Of a DNA stretch of 64,000 nt, positions 18,471-26,881 are shown in pieces; position 1 is the first letter of the stretch, and each line of letters begins with the position of its first letter. Position numbers and translations under genes: made by a program. The DNA lies in NCBI GenBank assembly GCA_963831535.1, contig CAWHQP010000004.1, forward strand, positions 342,690-406,689, read 5' to 3'. The stretch is from Bog-756 sp963831535 (GTDB lineage: Bacteria > Actinomycetota > Acidimicrobiia > Acidimicrobiales > RAAP-2). The notes beneath the pieces are model-generated. The model saw nothing but the letters and a program-made list of their open reading frames with translations. It ran no database searches and had not been told where the DNA came from.

Positions 18471-19562
18471 TCAGACCCCCGATGGCACTCGTTCGCCGTC
18501 GATGACCGTTCCCGACGCGGTGACCGCGCCGGCTCCGATGACCGACAGGGCGTGGATCACGCAACGTTGACCCACGATGGCGCCCGGACCGATCACGGAA
18601 CCCTCCACCGTGGCCTTGGACGCCACACGTGCCCCGGGGAGGAGCACGCTGCCCGTCACGACAGCCCCCTCTTCGACCACGGAGCCGGCGCCGATCACCG
18701 ACTCCTCGATGGCCGCGCCCGCGGCCACCGACGCGCCCGTACCGAACAGCGACCGGACTACCGAGTCGGAATGCACGTCAGTGTCCCCGATCCGCCAAGA
18801 CCCCGGCCCGATGGACGGGTCCCGAACCGCGGCCGGGGAAGGAGGCGATGAGCGGCGGCCCAGGAGCAGGTCGCGGTGGGCTCTCAGGTAGGCATCCGGC
18901 GTTCCCGTGTCCAACCAGTAGGCGTCCGAACCCAGAGCGAACAGCGTGCCCGCCTCGACCAGGGCCGGAAAGGTCTTGCGTTCGATGGATACCGGGCGAT
19001 CGCCCGGTATCCGGTCCAGCACCGAGGGTTCGAACACATACGTGCCGGCGTTGATGAAGTTGGTCGGTGCCTCGTCCCGGGGAGGTTTCTCGATGAACGC
19101 CTCGACCCGTCCCTCGTTGTCCGTCGGCACCACACCGAAGGCACTCGGGTCCTCCACCGGGGTCAGGCTGATGGTCCCCTCGGCTCCGGCGGCGCGGTGG
19201 AAGGCGATGAGGGCCGAGATGTCGGCATCGGTCAGGACGTCCCCGTTGACTACCACGAAGGTGTCGTCGATGCCGGCATGGAGGGCGGCGAACCGAATGG
19301 CGCCGGCCGTGTCCAGTGGCGTCGGCTCAACGGCATAGGTGAGGTGCACGCCGGCGATGGTGCCGCTCGGATAGGCATTGATGAAGGCATCGGGCCGGTA
19401 ACCCAGGGAGAGTACGGCGTCGTCAATGCCGTGCTGGGCCAGATGCCCGAGCACCCGCTCGATCATGGCCTGCTCGACGATGGGGAGCATCTGCTTCGGC
19501 GTGGTGAGGGTGAGGGGTCTCAGGCGGGTCCCCTCCCCGCCCACCAGGACGACTGCTCTCAC
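18471..19562 (-). CDS. Mannose-1-phosphate guanylyltransferase-like nucleotidyltransferase
   Basis: About 363 residues. The N-terminal nucleotidyltransferase domain has VVLVGGEGTRLRPLT, VVNGDVLTD with its metal-binding Asp, and FIEKP. From about residue 255 a left-handed beta-helix of hexapeptide repeats follows (VIGAGSVVEEGAVVTG and similar). This two-part layout matches the actinobacterial GDP-mannose pyrophosphorylases more than RmlA, which lacks the helix. It would make GDP-mannose for mannosylated glycans. The GTG start at 19562 is chosen because it overlaps the upstream stop as GTGA; the frame is open further upstream only by chance. It is translationally coupled to the membrane-anchored protein before it. 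Confidence 0.84.
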   Translation of the reverse strand: MRAVVLVGGEGTRLRPLTLTTPKQMLPIVEQAMIERVLGHLAQHGIDDAVLSLGYRPDAFINAYPSGTIAGVHLTYAVEPTPLDTAGAIRFAALHAGIDDTFVVVNGDVLTDADISALIAFHRAAGAEGTISLTPVEDPSAFGVVPTDNEGRVEAFIEKPPRDEAPTNFINAGTYVFEPSVLDRIPGDRPVSIERKTFPALVEAGTLFALGSDAYWLDTGTPDAYLRAHRDLLLGRRSSPPSPAAVRDPSIGPGSWRIGDTDVHSDSVVRSLFGTGASVAAGAAIEESVIGAGSVVEEGAVVTGSVLLPGARVASKATVEGSVIGPGAIVGQRCVIHALSVIGAGAVTASGTVIDGERVPSGV

Positions 19563-20377
19563 TTGGTGGATCCACTCGGCTTCGACGTCGTCGTCGTGGG
19601 TGCCACCGTGGTCGTGGTGACCGGTGCCGTGGTGGCGGTGGTCGGGAGTGTGGTGGCGGTGGTCGGGAGCGTGGTGCTGGTGGAACTGGTTCCTGACAAC
19701 GCCTGGATCAGGGCCGTGATCGCCGTGGCCGGTGGCTTGGGCAACGACGAGGTGGCCGGCACGAAGGCCATGGTGATCAGTTGGCCGTTCTGGAACAGGA
19801 GGTCCTCGGGATCTCCGCTCGTCTCGCTTCCCGTCTTGGCGTTGAAGTTGGGCCAACTGTCGACGATGACCACGCCGGGCTTACCGGAATCGGGCGTCCC
19901 CTTCGGGCACACGTCGCCGTTGCTCCACACCTGCTTGCCCGGATACTGCAGGGTCGACGAGTTGAGCTGCAGTCCCTTGTACCCGTCGACGAACTTGCCC
20001 AGGGTGGCATTGCTCCCGGACTCGGAGCTGTTCTTGGGCTCGATGGTCAGGACCCCGTCACCGTTGGCCGTGAAGCCGACCTTGGAGCCATTGGTGCTCG
20101 CGGGGAGGTTGGGCTGGAGCTTGCCGCAGATGTCGATACCCAATGCCGCGAACCACTGCTGTTGGGTCGTCGGGGGTCCGGCCGAGGAGGCCGTCTGATG
20201 GGTGCGCTGGTACCGGCTGAACCCGATCAGCAGGAGGCCGACGATGCAGATGACGGCCAGGCTGGCGTACCAGTTCACCGGCATCTGGCCCCGGTAGGTA
20301 CGTCCCCCACCGGTGGTGGCGGCACGTTCCACCCATCTGCCGGTCGAGTTGCCCTTGCCCGTCGAGTTGCTCGCCAT
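19559..20377 (-). CDS. Membrane-anchored protein with external domain and Thr-rich tail, unknown function
   Basis: A 272-residue protein with a short Ser/Gly/Arg-rich N-terminus, one membrane helix (about 36-52) and an external domain. The domain starts QQWFAALGIDICGK, contains NGDGVLTIEP and a conserved-looking Cys pair, and ends in a Thr/Pro/Ala/Ser-rich tail of about 45 residues. The motif resembles one in uncharacterised actinobacterial proteins that carry WHAAYG near a Cys, but I cannot name the family. It lies inside the polysaccharide unit and is coupled by GTGA to the guanylyltransferase-like gene, so a role in glycan export or attachment is possible. The ATG at 20377 fits the hydrophilic start and gene spacing. 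Confidence 0.78.
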   Translation of the reverse strand: MASNSTGKGNSTGRWVERAATTGGGRTYRGQMPVNWYASLAVICIVGLLLIGFSRYQRTHQTASSAGPPTTQQQWFAALGIDICGKLQPNLPASTNGSKVGFTANGDGVLTIEPKNSSESGSNATLGKFVDGYKGLQLNSSTLQYPGKQVWSNGDVCPKGTPDSGKPGVVIVDSWPNFNAKTGSETSGDPEDLLFQNGQLITMAFVPATSSLPKPPATAITALIQALSGTSSTSTTLPTTATTLPTTATTAPVTTTTVAPTTTTSKPSGSTK

Positions 20378-20426
20378 GATCGGAGGACACCCTACAGCCT
20401 GTGGCCAGGAGTTCCGGACGCACCGG

Positions 20427-21335
20427 TCACCGCCCGGTGATCCGGGCCAGGCAGGCCAGACCCGACCTGATCCCGATCCCGACGGCCACCAGGGGCAGGA
20501 GGGCCCGGCGCCAACCACGGGACGAACGGACGGCGAACCGCAGCAGGGAGCGGTGGTGCTCGAAGATCATGCGGAACGGATGGTGGTCGGTGGACACCCC
20601 CTGGCGGTGGGTCACCTCCGCCGTCGGGACATAAGCCGCCGACCAGTCCTGTTGGCCCAACCGCCAACACAGGTCGACGTCTTCGGCGTACATGAAGTAC
20701 GACTCGTCGAACCCTCCCACCTGCTCGAAGGCCGAGCGACGGACCAGAAAGCAGGCGCCGGAGACCCAGTCGACCTCGACCGGCCCGCCGGAGACCTGGT
20801 CGAGGTCGTTGCGTTGGTACGACCTGGTGAAGCGGTTGTCGGGGACGAAGATCCCGAGGAGGGCGTGCCCACCGGCGTCCACCAGGGAGGGGAAGTGTCG
20901 GGCCGAAGGGTACCGTTCCCCCGAGCTGGTACGGATGAGTGGTCCGACGAGGGCCCAGCGCGGATGGTCGTCCAAGGCCTCGGACAGGTGGGCCAGGGTC
21001 CCGGGACGGACTTCGAGGTCCGGGTTGCTCACCACGATCCGGGGTGTCGTCGTGGCCGCCACCCCGCGGTTGGCGGCGGCGCCATAACCCAAATTCCTCC
21101 CTGGGGTGACCACCTCGAGATCGCGGTATCGGGCACGGACCCGCTCGACCGAGCCGTCCGCCGATCCGTTGTCCACCACGACCACGTCAACCGCACCGTC
21201 GGCCATCCAGTCCTCCACACACTGGAGAAGCGCCGGGCCGGATTCGTAGTTCACGATGACCACGGCGACCCCGGGGTCCTCCACGTCGTCCGCCCCCGTC
21301 GGCCCGGTGGCCCGTGACGTCGATCGTCCGGTCAC
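20427..21335 (-). CDS. GT2 family glycosyltransferase (rhamnosyltransferase-like)
   Basis: About 302 residues, GT-A fold. It shows VAVVIVNYESGPALL, VVVDNGSADGS, PGRNLGYGAAANRG, the SNPDLEV metal-site region and SGACFLVRRSAFEQVGGFDE, with FMYAEDVDLCWR as the acceptor/base motif. These are typical of WbbL/RfbF-like transferases that add rhamnose or a similar sugar. It would use the dTDP-deoxysugar made by the upstream rml genes, which is inference. The GTG at 21335 overlaps the stop of the preceding GT2 gene as GTGA, which sets the start. Confidence 0.87.
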   Translation of the reverse strand: MTGRSTSRATGPTGADDVEDPGVAVVIVNYESGPALLQCVEDWMADGAVDVVVVDNGSADGSVERVRARYRDLEVVTPGRNLGYGAAANRGVAATTTPRIVVSNPDLEVRPGTLAHLSEALDDHPRWALVGPLIRTSSGERYPSARHFPSLVDAGGHALLGIFVPDNRFTRSYQRNDLDQVSGGPVEVDWVSGACFLVRRSAFEQVGGFDESYFMYAEDVDLCWRLGQQDWSAAYVPTAEVTHRQGVSTDHHPFRMIFEHHRSLLRFAVRSSRGWRRALLPLVAVGIGIRSGLACLARITGR

Positions 21336-22084
21336 CGATCCAGCCGCGTGAACCGGTACTTGATGAGGGCCCGGAGGGCCCCGAAGCCGTCCCGCCATGT
21401 GATCTTCTTGCCCTCGTCCGCCTCACGGCCGGCATAGGAGATCGGAACCTCGTAGATCCGGTACCCGAGCCGGAGGACCTTGGCGGTGATCTCGGGTTCG
21501 AACTCGAACCGGTCGGACTCGATGGTGATTCCTTCGAGCACCCGGCGGTCGAACAACTTGTAGCACGTCTCCATGTCCGACAAGGTCGAGGAGTACAGCA
21601 CGTTGGTCACGAGGGAGAGGAACCGGTTGCCCACCCAGTGCAGGGGCATCATGTTCTTGCGCTCCCCCGTGAACCGGCTGCCGTAGACCACCTGGGTCTT
21701 GCGACGCAGGATCGGCTCCAGTAGGCGACTCCAGTCCAAGGGGTCGTATTCGAGATCGGCGTCCTGGATCAGGATCAGATCGCCGCGCGCCGCGGCCAGA
21801 CCGGTGCGTATGGCGGCGCCCTTGCCCCGGTTGTATCCGTGGTCGATCACCCGGACCGTCGAGTCACTCAAGGCCGTCAACACCTTGTCCGTCCCGTCGG
21901 AGGACCCGTCATCCACCACGATCACCTCGATGTCCACCGGAAGCTCGACAGCCCGGATCCTGCGGATCAGTTCGGCGACGGTGGTCCGCTCGTTAAACAC
22001 GGGCACGATGACCGACAGGAGCGTGAACCAGTGGTCATGGGTCCGGGGACCGTCGAGGTCCCCGATATCGGGGTCATCACTCAT
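21332..22084 (-). CDS. GT2 polyprenyl-phosphate glycosyltransferase (DPM1-like)
   Basis: A 250-residue GT-A enzyme with LSVIVPVFNERTTV, VVDDGSSDGTD, NRGKGAAIRTGL and the DADLEYDP metal-binding block. The short length and lack of membrane helices match the soluble DPM1-like branch, which transfers a hexose from a nucleotide sugar to polyprenyl phosphate at the membrane surface. The product would serve as donor for membrane GT-C enzymes such as the AftD-like protein at 39-44 kb; that link is inference. It is in the rml-ugd unit, 58 nt after the UDP-xylose synthase gene. Confidence 0.88.
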   Translation of the reverse strand: MSDDPDIGDLDGPRTHDHWFTLLSVIVPVFNERTTVAELIRRIRAVELPVDIEVIVVDDGSSDGTDKVLTALSDSTVRVIDHGYNRGKGAAIRTGLAAARGDLILIQDADLEYDPLDWSRLLEPILRRKTQVVYGSRFTGERKNMMPLHWVGNRFLSLVTNVLYSSTLSDMETCYKLFDRRVLEGITIESDRFEFEPEITAKVLRLGYRIYEVPISYAGREADEGKKITWRDGFGALRALIKYRFTRLDR

Positions 22085-22142
22085 GGAAGAACTCGTGGCA
22101 TGTGGGTCGGCTCACCTTGTCGTCAGACCCGGGTGGGCCACC

Positions 22143-23141
22143 TCAGACCCTGCCATTGTGACCGCTCCCCGGCCCATCGATGGTGGACACCACCTCGAGA
22201 TCGATCCCGGCCTCCGCAGCCAGGGCCGCCGCCGTGCGGGCCAGGCCCTCGCGGAGGCTCGTGGTCGGCTCCCATCCCAGAGCCGTCCTGGCCAGGGTGA
22301 TGTCCGGTCGGCGGCGGGTCGGGTCGTCGACGGGCAGGGGGAGGTGGACGATCGGCGAGGAGGACCCGAAGAGGTCGACCACGGTGCGGGCCAGCTGGTC
22401 GATGGTGTACTCATCGGGGTTCCCAATGTTGACCGGGCCGGTGAGGTCGGAGTCGAACAGGGCGATCAGCCCCCGGATCTCATCGTCCACGTAGCAGAGG
22501 CTGCGGGTCTGGCTGCCGTCCCCGTAGACGGTGAGGGGCTCACCCTGCAGGGCCTGGACGAGGAAGTTCGAGACGACGCGGCCGTCGTCAGGCCGGAGCC
22601 GGGGTCCGTAGGTGTTGAAGATCCTGACGATGGCCACGTCGGTCCCGAGCGTCCGGTGGTGGGCCATGGTCAACGCTTCGGCGAACCGCTTGGCCTCGTC
22701 GTAGACGCTGCGGGGGCCCACCGGGTTCACATTGCCCCGGTACGACTCGGTCTGGGGATGGACCTCGGGGTCCCCGTAGATCTCGCTGGTCGACGCCAGC
22801 AGGTACCGGGCCCGGTGGTGACGGGCCAACTCCAGACCCCTCCGGGTGCCCTCGCTGGCCACGGCCAGGGTCTCCAGGGGGCGGGAGAGGTAGTCCGGAG
22901 GAGAAGCGGGACTAGCCAGGTTGAACACGCCGTCCACCGGTCCGACCACGGGGAGTTCCTCGGAGATGTCCGCCCGGACCAGGGTGAAGTCGGGGCGACC
23001 CTCCAGATGGGTCACATTGGCGGGACGGCCGGTCGAGAAGTCGTCCACGCATACCACCCGGTCACCCCGGGCCAGCAGCTGATCACACAGGTGTGACCCG
23101 AGGAACCCGCCACCCCCGAGTACCACCAGCCGCCGTGTCAT
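22143..23141 (-). CDS. UDP-glucuronate decarboxylase (UDP-xylose synthase)
   Basis: About 332 residues from ATG 23141. An extended SDR with VLGGGGFLGSHLCD, the LASPASPPDY block, STSEIYGDPEVHPQ, the long GNVNPVGPRS stretch with catalytic YDEAK, and RIFNTYGPR. Together these are diagnostic of UXS enzymes, which decarboxylate UDP-glucuronate to UDP-xylose with bound NAD. The gene for UDP-glucose dehydrogenase is directly upstream (51 nt), giving a complete two-step path from UDP-glucose to UDP-xylose. Another start 12 codons upstream is possible but less like the family. Confidence 0.93.
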   Translation of the reverse strand: MTRRLVVLGGGGFLGSHLCDQLLARGDRVVCVDDFSTGRPANVTHLEGRPDFTLVRADISEELPVVGPVDGVFNLASPASPPDYLSRPLETLAVASEGTRRGLELARHHRARYLLASTSEIYGDPEVHPQTESYRGNVNPVGPRSVYDEAKRFAEALTMAHHRTLGTDVAIVRIFNTYGPRLRPDDGRVVSNFLVQALQGEPLTVYGDGSQTRSLCYVDDEIRGLIALFDSDLTGPVNIGNPDEYTIDQLARTVVDLFGSSSPIVHLPLPVDDPTRRRPDITLARTALGWEPTTSLREGLARTAAALAAEAGIDLEVVSTIDGPGSGHNGRV

Positions 23142-23192
23142 CGTGACCTCACTGGTGCCGTAGAGAGTCCTGACCACTGGGTCACGATCGGG

Positions 23193-24734
23193 TCACCGGC
23201 GGCCGATGCCCGTGTACTCGAAGCCGATACGACGCAACTGGGCCGGGTCGAGCAGATTGCGGGCATCGACGACGACAGCCGCACCCAGGGCGTCCCGCAC
23301 CTTGGCGAAATCCAGCCAACGGAACTCGTCCCACTCGGTGAGCACCACGACCGCCATGGCGCCGGCGCAGGCGGCATAGGCATCGGGAAAGGCCTGCACC
23401 GCCAGATCGGACTCGGTGCCGGGGTCGTCGTCTGTCGGCCATCCGGTCAGGTCGCCTACCGGAATCGACTCCCGACCGAAGGGGACCTCGACGGTGGGAT
23501 CGAAGGCTCGGACGACCGCACCCTCGGTGGCCAGCCGCCGCACCACCTCGACCGCCGGCGAGTTGCGAAGGTCGTCCGTCCCCGCCTTGAACGTCAACCC
23601 CCAGACGGCGACGACCGCTCCGTCCAGTTGATCGCCGACCGCGGTGCGCACCTTGTTGACCACCCGTTCGAACTGCTCGTCGTTGGTGGCGATAGCCCCC
23701 TTCAAGAAGGAGAAGTCGTACCCGGCCTGCTCGGCGATGTGCACCAGCGCCCGGGTGTCCTTGGGCAGGCAACTCCCCCCCCAACCAGGACCCGGGCGCA
23801 GGTACTCGAATCCGATCCGCTTGTCGTAGCCCAGTCCCAGGATGACGTCGCGGACATCCGCCCCCACCGCCTCACACAGTCCGGCCACGGCATTCACGAA
23901 GCTCAGCTTGGTAGCCAGAAAAGCATTGGAGGCGTATTTGATGGTCTCGGCCGTGGCGGCGTCGGTGATCAGCAGCGGGGCGTGGGTCCCGGAGAACAAC
24001 TCGCCCACCTTGGCCGCGGCCTCCTGGTCGTCCGCTCCCACCACGATGCGCTCGGGATGGAGACTGTCAGGAACGGCGGTGCCCTCGCGCAGGAACTCGG
24101 GATTCGACACGACGGACACGTCGGAGCGCCCGAGGACTCGCTCGACCACCAGGGTCGAACCAACCGGCACGGTCGACTTGTTGACAATGATGGTCCCCGG
24201 CGCCAGAAGAGGTCCGATCTCCTTCGCCACCGCCTCGACATAGGAAAGGTCTGCGGATCCGTCGTCACCCTGCGGCGTAGGCACGCAGAGAAAGACGAAT
24301 TCGGCACCCTCGACCGCGGCGGAGGCGCCGACGACGAAGCGCAGCCGGTCCGCCTCCTGCCCCTCGCGCACCAGCTCTTCGAGGCGGTCCTCGACGATGG
24401 GCACCTGTCCCCTCTGGAGCATGGCCACCTTGGCCGGGTCGGCGTCACCGCAGATCACCCGATGCCCCAGACGGGCCAGGGTTGCCGCGGTGGGGAGTCC
24501 CACATAACCCACGCCGATGACGGCGATGGTGTGCTCGTTCCCGGACGAGGGCACACGTGCTCCGGCCCCGCCCTGACCGGACTGTGCGGAGGTCTGTGAC
24601 TGGCCTTCTCCCGACGCGGAACGTCCCCGGGACGGGGAGGTCGATCCGCCGAACACTCCGGAGATCAATGACAACACGGGCTCATTCCTGACTTCGGTGG
24701 GCAAGGTCTCTCGGACCAAACGGTCTTCCTCCAT
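23193..24734 (-). CDS. ugd: UDP-glucose 6-dehydrogenase with N-terminal extension
   Basis: A 513-residue enzyme that oxidises UDP-glucose to UDP-glucuronate. It has the NAD-binding IAVIGVGYVGLP, STVPVGST, NPEFLREGTAV, and the catalytic cysteine in GPGWGGSCLPKDTRAL. The C-terminal UDP-binding domain includes GLTFKAGTDDLRNSPA and the end AVVVDARNLLDP. The first 67 or so residues are a Ser/Gly/Gln-rich low-complexity extension not found in most relatives; a shorter start is not obvious because no good Met or ribosome site lies just before IAVIG. It feeds the next gene (UDP-xylose synthase). Confidence 0.94.
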   Translation of the reverse strand: MEEDRLVRETLPTEVRNEPVLSLISGVFGGSTSPSRGRSASGEGQSQTSAQSGQGGAGARVPSSGNEHTIAVIGVGYVGLPTAATLARLGHRVICGDADPAKVAMLQRGQVPIVEDRLEELVREGQEADRLRFVVGASAAVEGAEFVFLCVPTPQGDDGSADLSYVEAVAKEIGPLLAPGTIIVNKSTVPVGSTLVVERVLGRSDVSVVSNPEFLREGTAVPDSLHPERIVVGADDQEAAAKVGELFSGTHAPLLITDAATAETIKYASNAFLATKLSFVNAVAGLCEAVGADVRDVILGLGYDKRIGFEYLRPGPGWGGSCLPKDTRALVHIAEQAGYDFSFLKGAIATNDEQFERVVNKVRTAVGDQLDGAVVAVWGLTFKAGTDDLRNSPAVEVVRRLATEGAVVRAFDPTVEVPFGRESIPVGDLTGWPTDDDPGTESDLAVQAFPDAYAACAGAMAVVVLTEWDEFRWLDFAKVRDALGAAVVVDARNLLDPAQLRRIGFEYTGIGRR

Positions 24735-24801
24735 GTCGGCTCATTTGCTCCCGTACTGAAGTCGCTGCGACCCTGGCGGTCGTGCCTGGACGGGGAACGG
24801 C

Positions 24802-25746
24802 TCAGGACACCCTGGGCGATTCCAGGGTCGCCACCAGTCGCGCCAGGGCGTCCGTCCATTCTGGCAGCAGGGGCAGACCTGACAGTCGCAGGGCCGCATT
24901 GTCGAGCCTGGAGTTGGCCGGCCGCGGTGCGGGACGGGGTGGATCGAGGTCCGACGTCCCGATGGGCACGACCCGTCCGGGATCGAGACCAGCAGCATCC
25001 AGCGTGGCCCGGGCGAAGCCGAACCAGGTGGTCTCCCCTTGGTTGGTCACGTGGAATGTCCCCGGCCTGCGGTCGAGCGCCAGACGGACCAGGGCGGCGG
25101 CCAGGTCGGCGGTGAACGTCGGGCAACCGTGCTGGTCGTCCACGAAGCGGAGCGTGCTGCTGGGGTCGGACCGGCCCACCCGGAGCACAGTTTTGACCAT
25201 GTTGGCCCCGTGGGCACCGCTGACCCATGCGGTGCGGACGATGGTCGCGGCGGCGCCGGCGACGGCACGGACCTCGAACTCCCCCCCCAGCTTGCTGCGC
25301 CCGTAGACCGAGCGCGGATTGGGCTCGTCCCACTCCACGTAGGGCCGGTCGAGGGTGCCATCGAAGACGTAGTCGGTCGAGACGTAGACCAGATGGGCCC
25401 CGACGGTGGTGGCGGCCTCGGCCATATTGCGCGAACCGAGGGCGTTGACGGAGTAGGCGGTGTCCACCTCCGACTCGCAGGCGTCCACCGCCGTGTAGGC
25501 CCCTCCGTGCAGGATGATGTCCGGCCGGAACGAGTCGGCTGCGCTGAGAACGGCGGTCCGGTCGACCACATCCAGGGTGTCGATGTCGGTGGAGAGTATG
25601 TCGAAGGTACCCTCGTCCACGGAAGGAAGGATACCGACGCCTTCCGACCTCCCGCCGTCGGGGACGGCACCGGCCAGTACCTGAGCCAGGTCCCGGCCCA
25701 ACTGGCCGTTGCCCCCGGTGAGCAGAACCCGAAGCGGGCGGTTCAC
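24802..25746 (-). CDS. rmlD: dTDP-4-dehydrorhamnose reductase
   Basis: About 314 residues. It opens with LRVLLTGGNGQLGRDLA, has YVSTDYVFDG and an active-site YGRSK, then RTAWVSGAHG and FVDDQHGCPTF, all typical of RmlD. It reduces dTDP-4-dehydrorhamnose to dTDP-rhamnose with NAD(P)H. The GTG at 25746 overlaps the rmlB stop as GTGA, so it is preferred over GTG 25758 or ATG 25785. A small insertion near residues 40-55 is unusual but in frame. RmlA and RmlC are not in the window. Confidence 0.9.
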   Translation of the reverse strand: MNRPLRVLLTGGNGQLGRDLAQVLAGAVPDGGRSEGVGILPSVDEGTFDILSTDIDTLDVVDRTAVLSAADSFRPDIILHGGAYTAVDACESEVDTAYSVNALGSRNMAEAATTVGAHLVYVSTDYVFDGTLDRPYVEWDEPNPRSVYGRSKLGGEFEVRAVAGAAATIVRTAWVSGAHGANMVKTVLRVGRSDPSSTLRFVDDQHGCPTFTADLAAALVRLALDRRPGTFHVTNQGETTWFGFARATLDAAGLDPGRVVPIGTSDLDPPRPAPRPANSRLDNAALRLSGLPLLPEWTDALARLVATLESPRVS

Positions 25747-26774
25747 GGACTCGTGGACGGCCCCGGAGACGGTTCGGTCTGCCACGCCCCTTCGACCACC
25801 GGCGCCCGGTCACGCAGCGGTTCCCACCAGCTCCGGTTGGCCGTGTACCAGGCCACCGTGTCGGCCAGGCCCTGCTCGAAGGGGACGGTTGGCTCCCAGC
25901 CCAGACCCTTGCGGATCTTGGTGGAGTCGAGGAGATAGCGGCGGTCGTGGCTGGGTCGGTCGGGGACGATCTCCTTCAGTGCCCTCGGTTTTCCCGTGGC
26001 GTCGAGGATGGCGTCGGCGATCTCCTCGATGCTGGCCTCGACCCCGCTACCCACGTTGTAGGTCTCACCGACCGTTCCGTGTTGCAGCACCAGCTCGATG
26101 GCACGGCAGTGGTCGTCGACGTGCAACCACTCGCGACGGTTCTGGGTCGAGGCATACAGCGGGAGGGGCAGGTCGTCGAGGGCCCGGGCCGTGAACAGGG
26201 GGATGACCTTCTCGGGGAATTGAAACGGACCGTAGTTGTTGCAGCAGTTGGTGATGGTGGCCGGGAGGGCGAACGTCTCTACATAGGCCCGGACGGCGTG
26301 GTCTGCGCCGGCCTTGGAGGCGTTGTAGGGCGTCCGGGGACGATACGGGGTCTCCTCGGTGAAGACGTCGTCGGAGTCGAGGGGCAGGTCGCCGTAGACC
26401 TCACAGGTGGAGATGTGGTGGAATCGGCTCACCCCGTGCCTACGGGCCGCCTCGGCCAGCGTCTGCGTTCCCAGGACATTGGTCCGGAAGAACCGGGAAG
26501 GATCCAAGATGGCCAGGCTGTTGTGGGATTCGGCGGCGAAATTCACGATCACGTCGATCTCGTGTTCGGCCAGCGTCTTGGAGACGACCTCGAGATCACC
26601 GATGTCCCCCTGCACGAAGACGATGCGGTCCTCGATGTCGGCCAGATTGGGACGGTTTCCGGCGTAGGTCAACACGTCGTAGGCCACGACCACGTCATCG
26701 GGATGGCGGTTCACCCAGAACCGCACGAAATTCGATCCGATGAAGCCGGCTCCCCCGGTCACAAGTAATCGCAT
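25743..26774 (-). CDS. rmlB: dTDP-glucose 4,6-dehydratase, variant active site
   Basis: A 343-residue extended-SDR dehydratase with GGAGFIGSNFVR, NFAAESHNS, YNASK (Tyr/Lys pair), NCCNNYGPFQFPEKVIPLF and NRREWLHVDDHC, all strong RmlB marks. The catalytic triplet Thr-Asp-Glu of characterised RmlB reads Thr-Cys-Glu here (STCEVYGD, codon at 26403-26405). The Asp normally acts as the acid in dehydration, so the chemistry or substrate may differ. It is the first gene of the nine-gene polysaccharide unit and has a TAGCAT box 9 nt upstream. It is coupled to rmlD by a GTGA overlap. Confidence 0.9.
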   Translation of the reverse strand: MRLLVTGGAGFIGSNFVRFWVNRHPDDVVVAYDVLTYAGNRPNLADIEDRIVFVQGDIGDLEVVSKTLAEHEIDVIVNFAAESHNSLAILDPSRFFRTNVLGTQTLAEAARRHGVSRFHHISTCEVYGDLPLDSDDVFTEETPYRPRTPYNASKAGADHAVRAYVETFALPATITNCCNNYGPFQFPEKVIPLFTARALDDLPLPLYASTQNRREWLHVDDHCRAIELVLQHGTVGETYNVGSGVEASIEEIADAILDATGKPRALKEIVPDRPSHDRRYLLDSTKIRKGLGWEPTVPFEQGLADTVAWYTANRSWWEPLRDRAPVVEGAWQTEPSPGPSTSP

Positions 26775-26783
26775 GATGGCCCA

Positions 26784-26789
26784 ATGCTA
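26784..26789 (-). promoter_or_regulatory. -10 box TAGCAT for the rmlB-led unit
   Basis: On the minus strand TAGCAT is 9 nt before the rmlB ATG, giving at most a 2-4 nt leader. It is the only evident promoter of the unit reaching down to 17463. Confidence 0.45.
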
Positions 26790-26881
26790 GTCGTGGGCGA
26801 CCCCACTCCCGGGTTTGGCGGTCACGCCCGAAAAACGGTGAGGCACCGTGCCCCCGCGGTCACCGGGCGGCCGACCGGACC

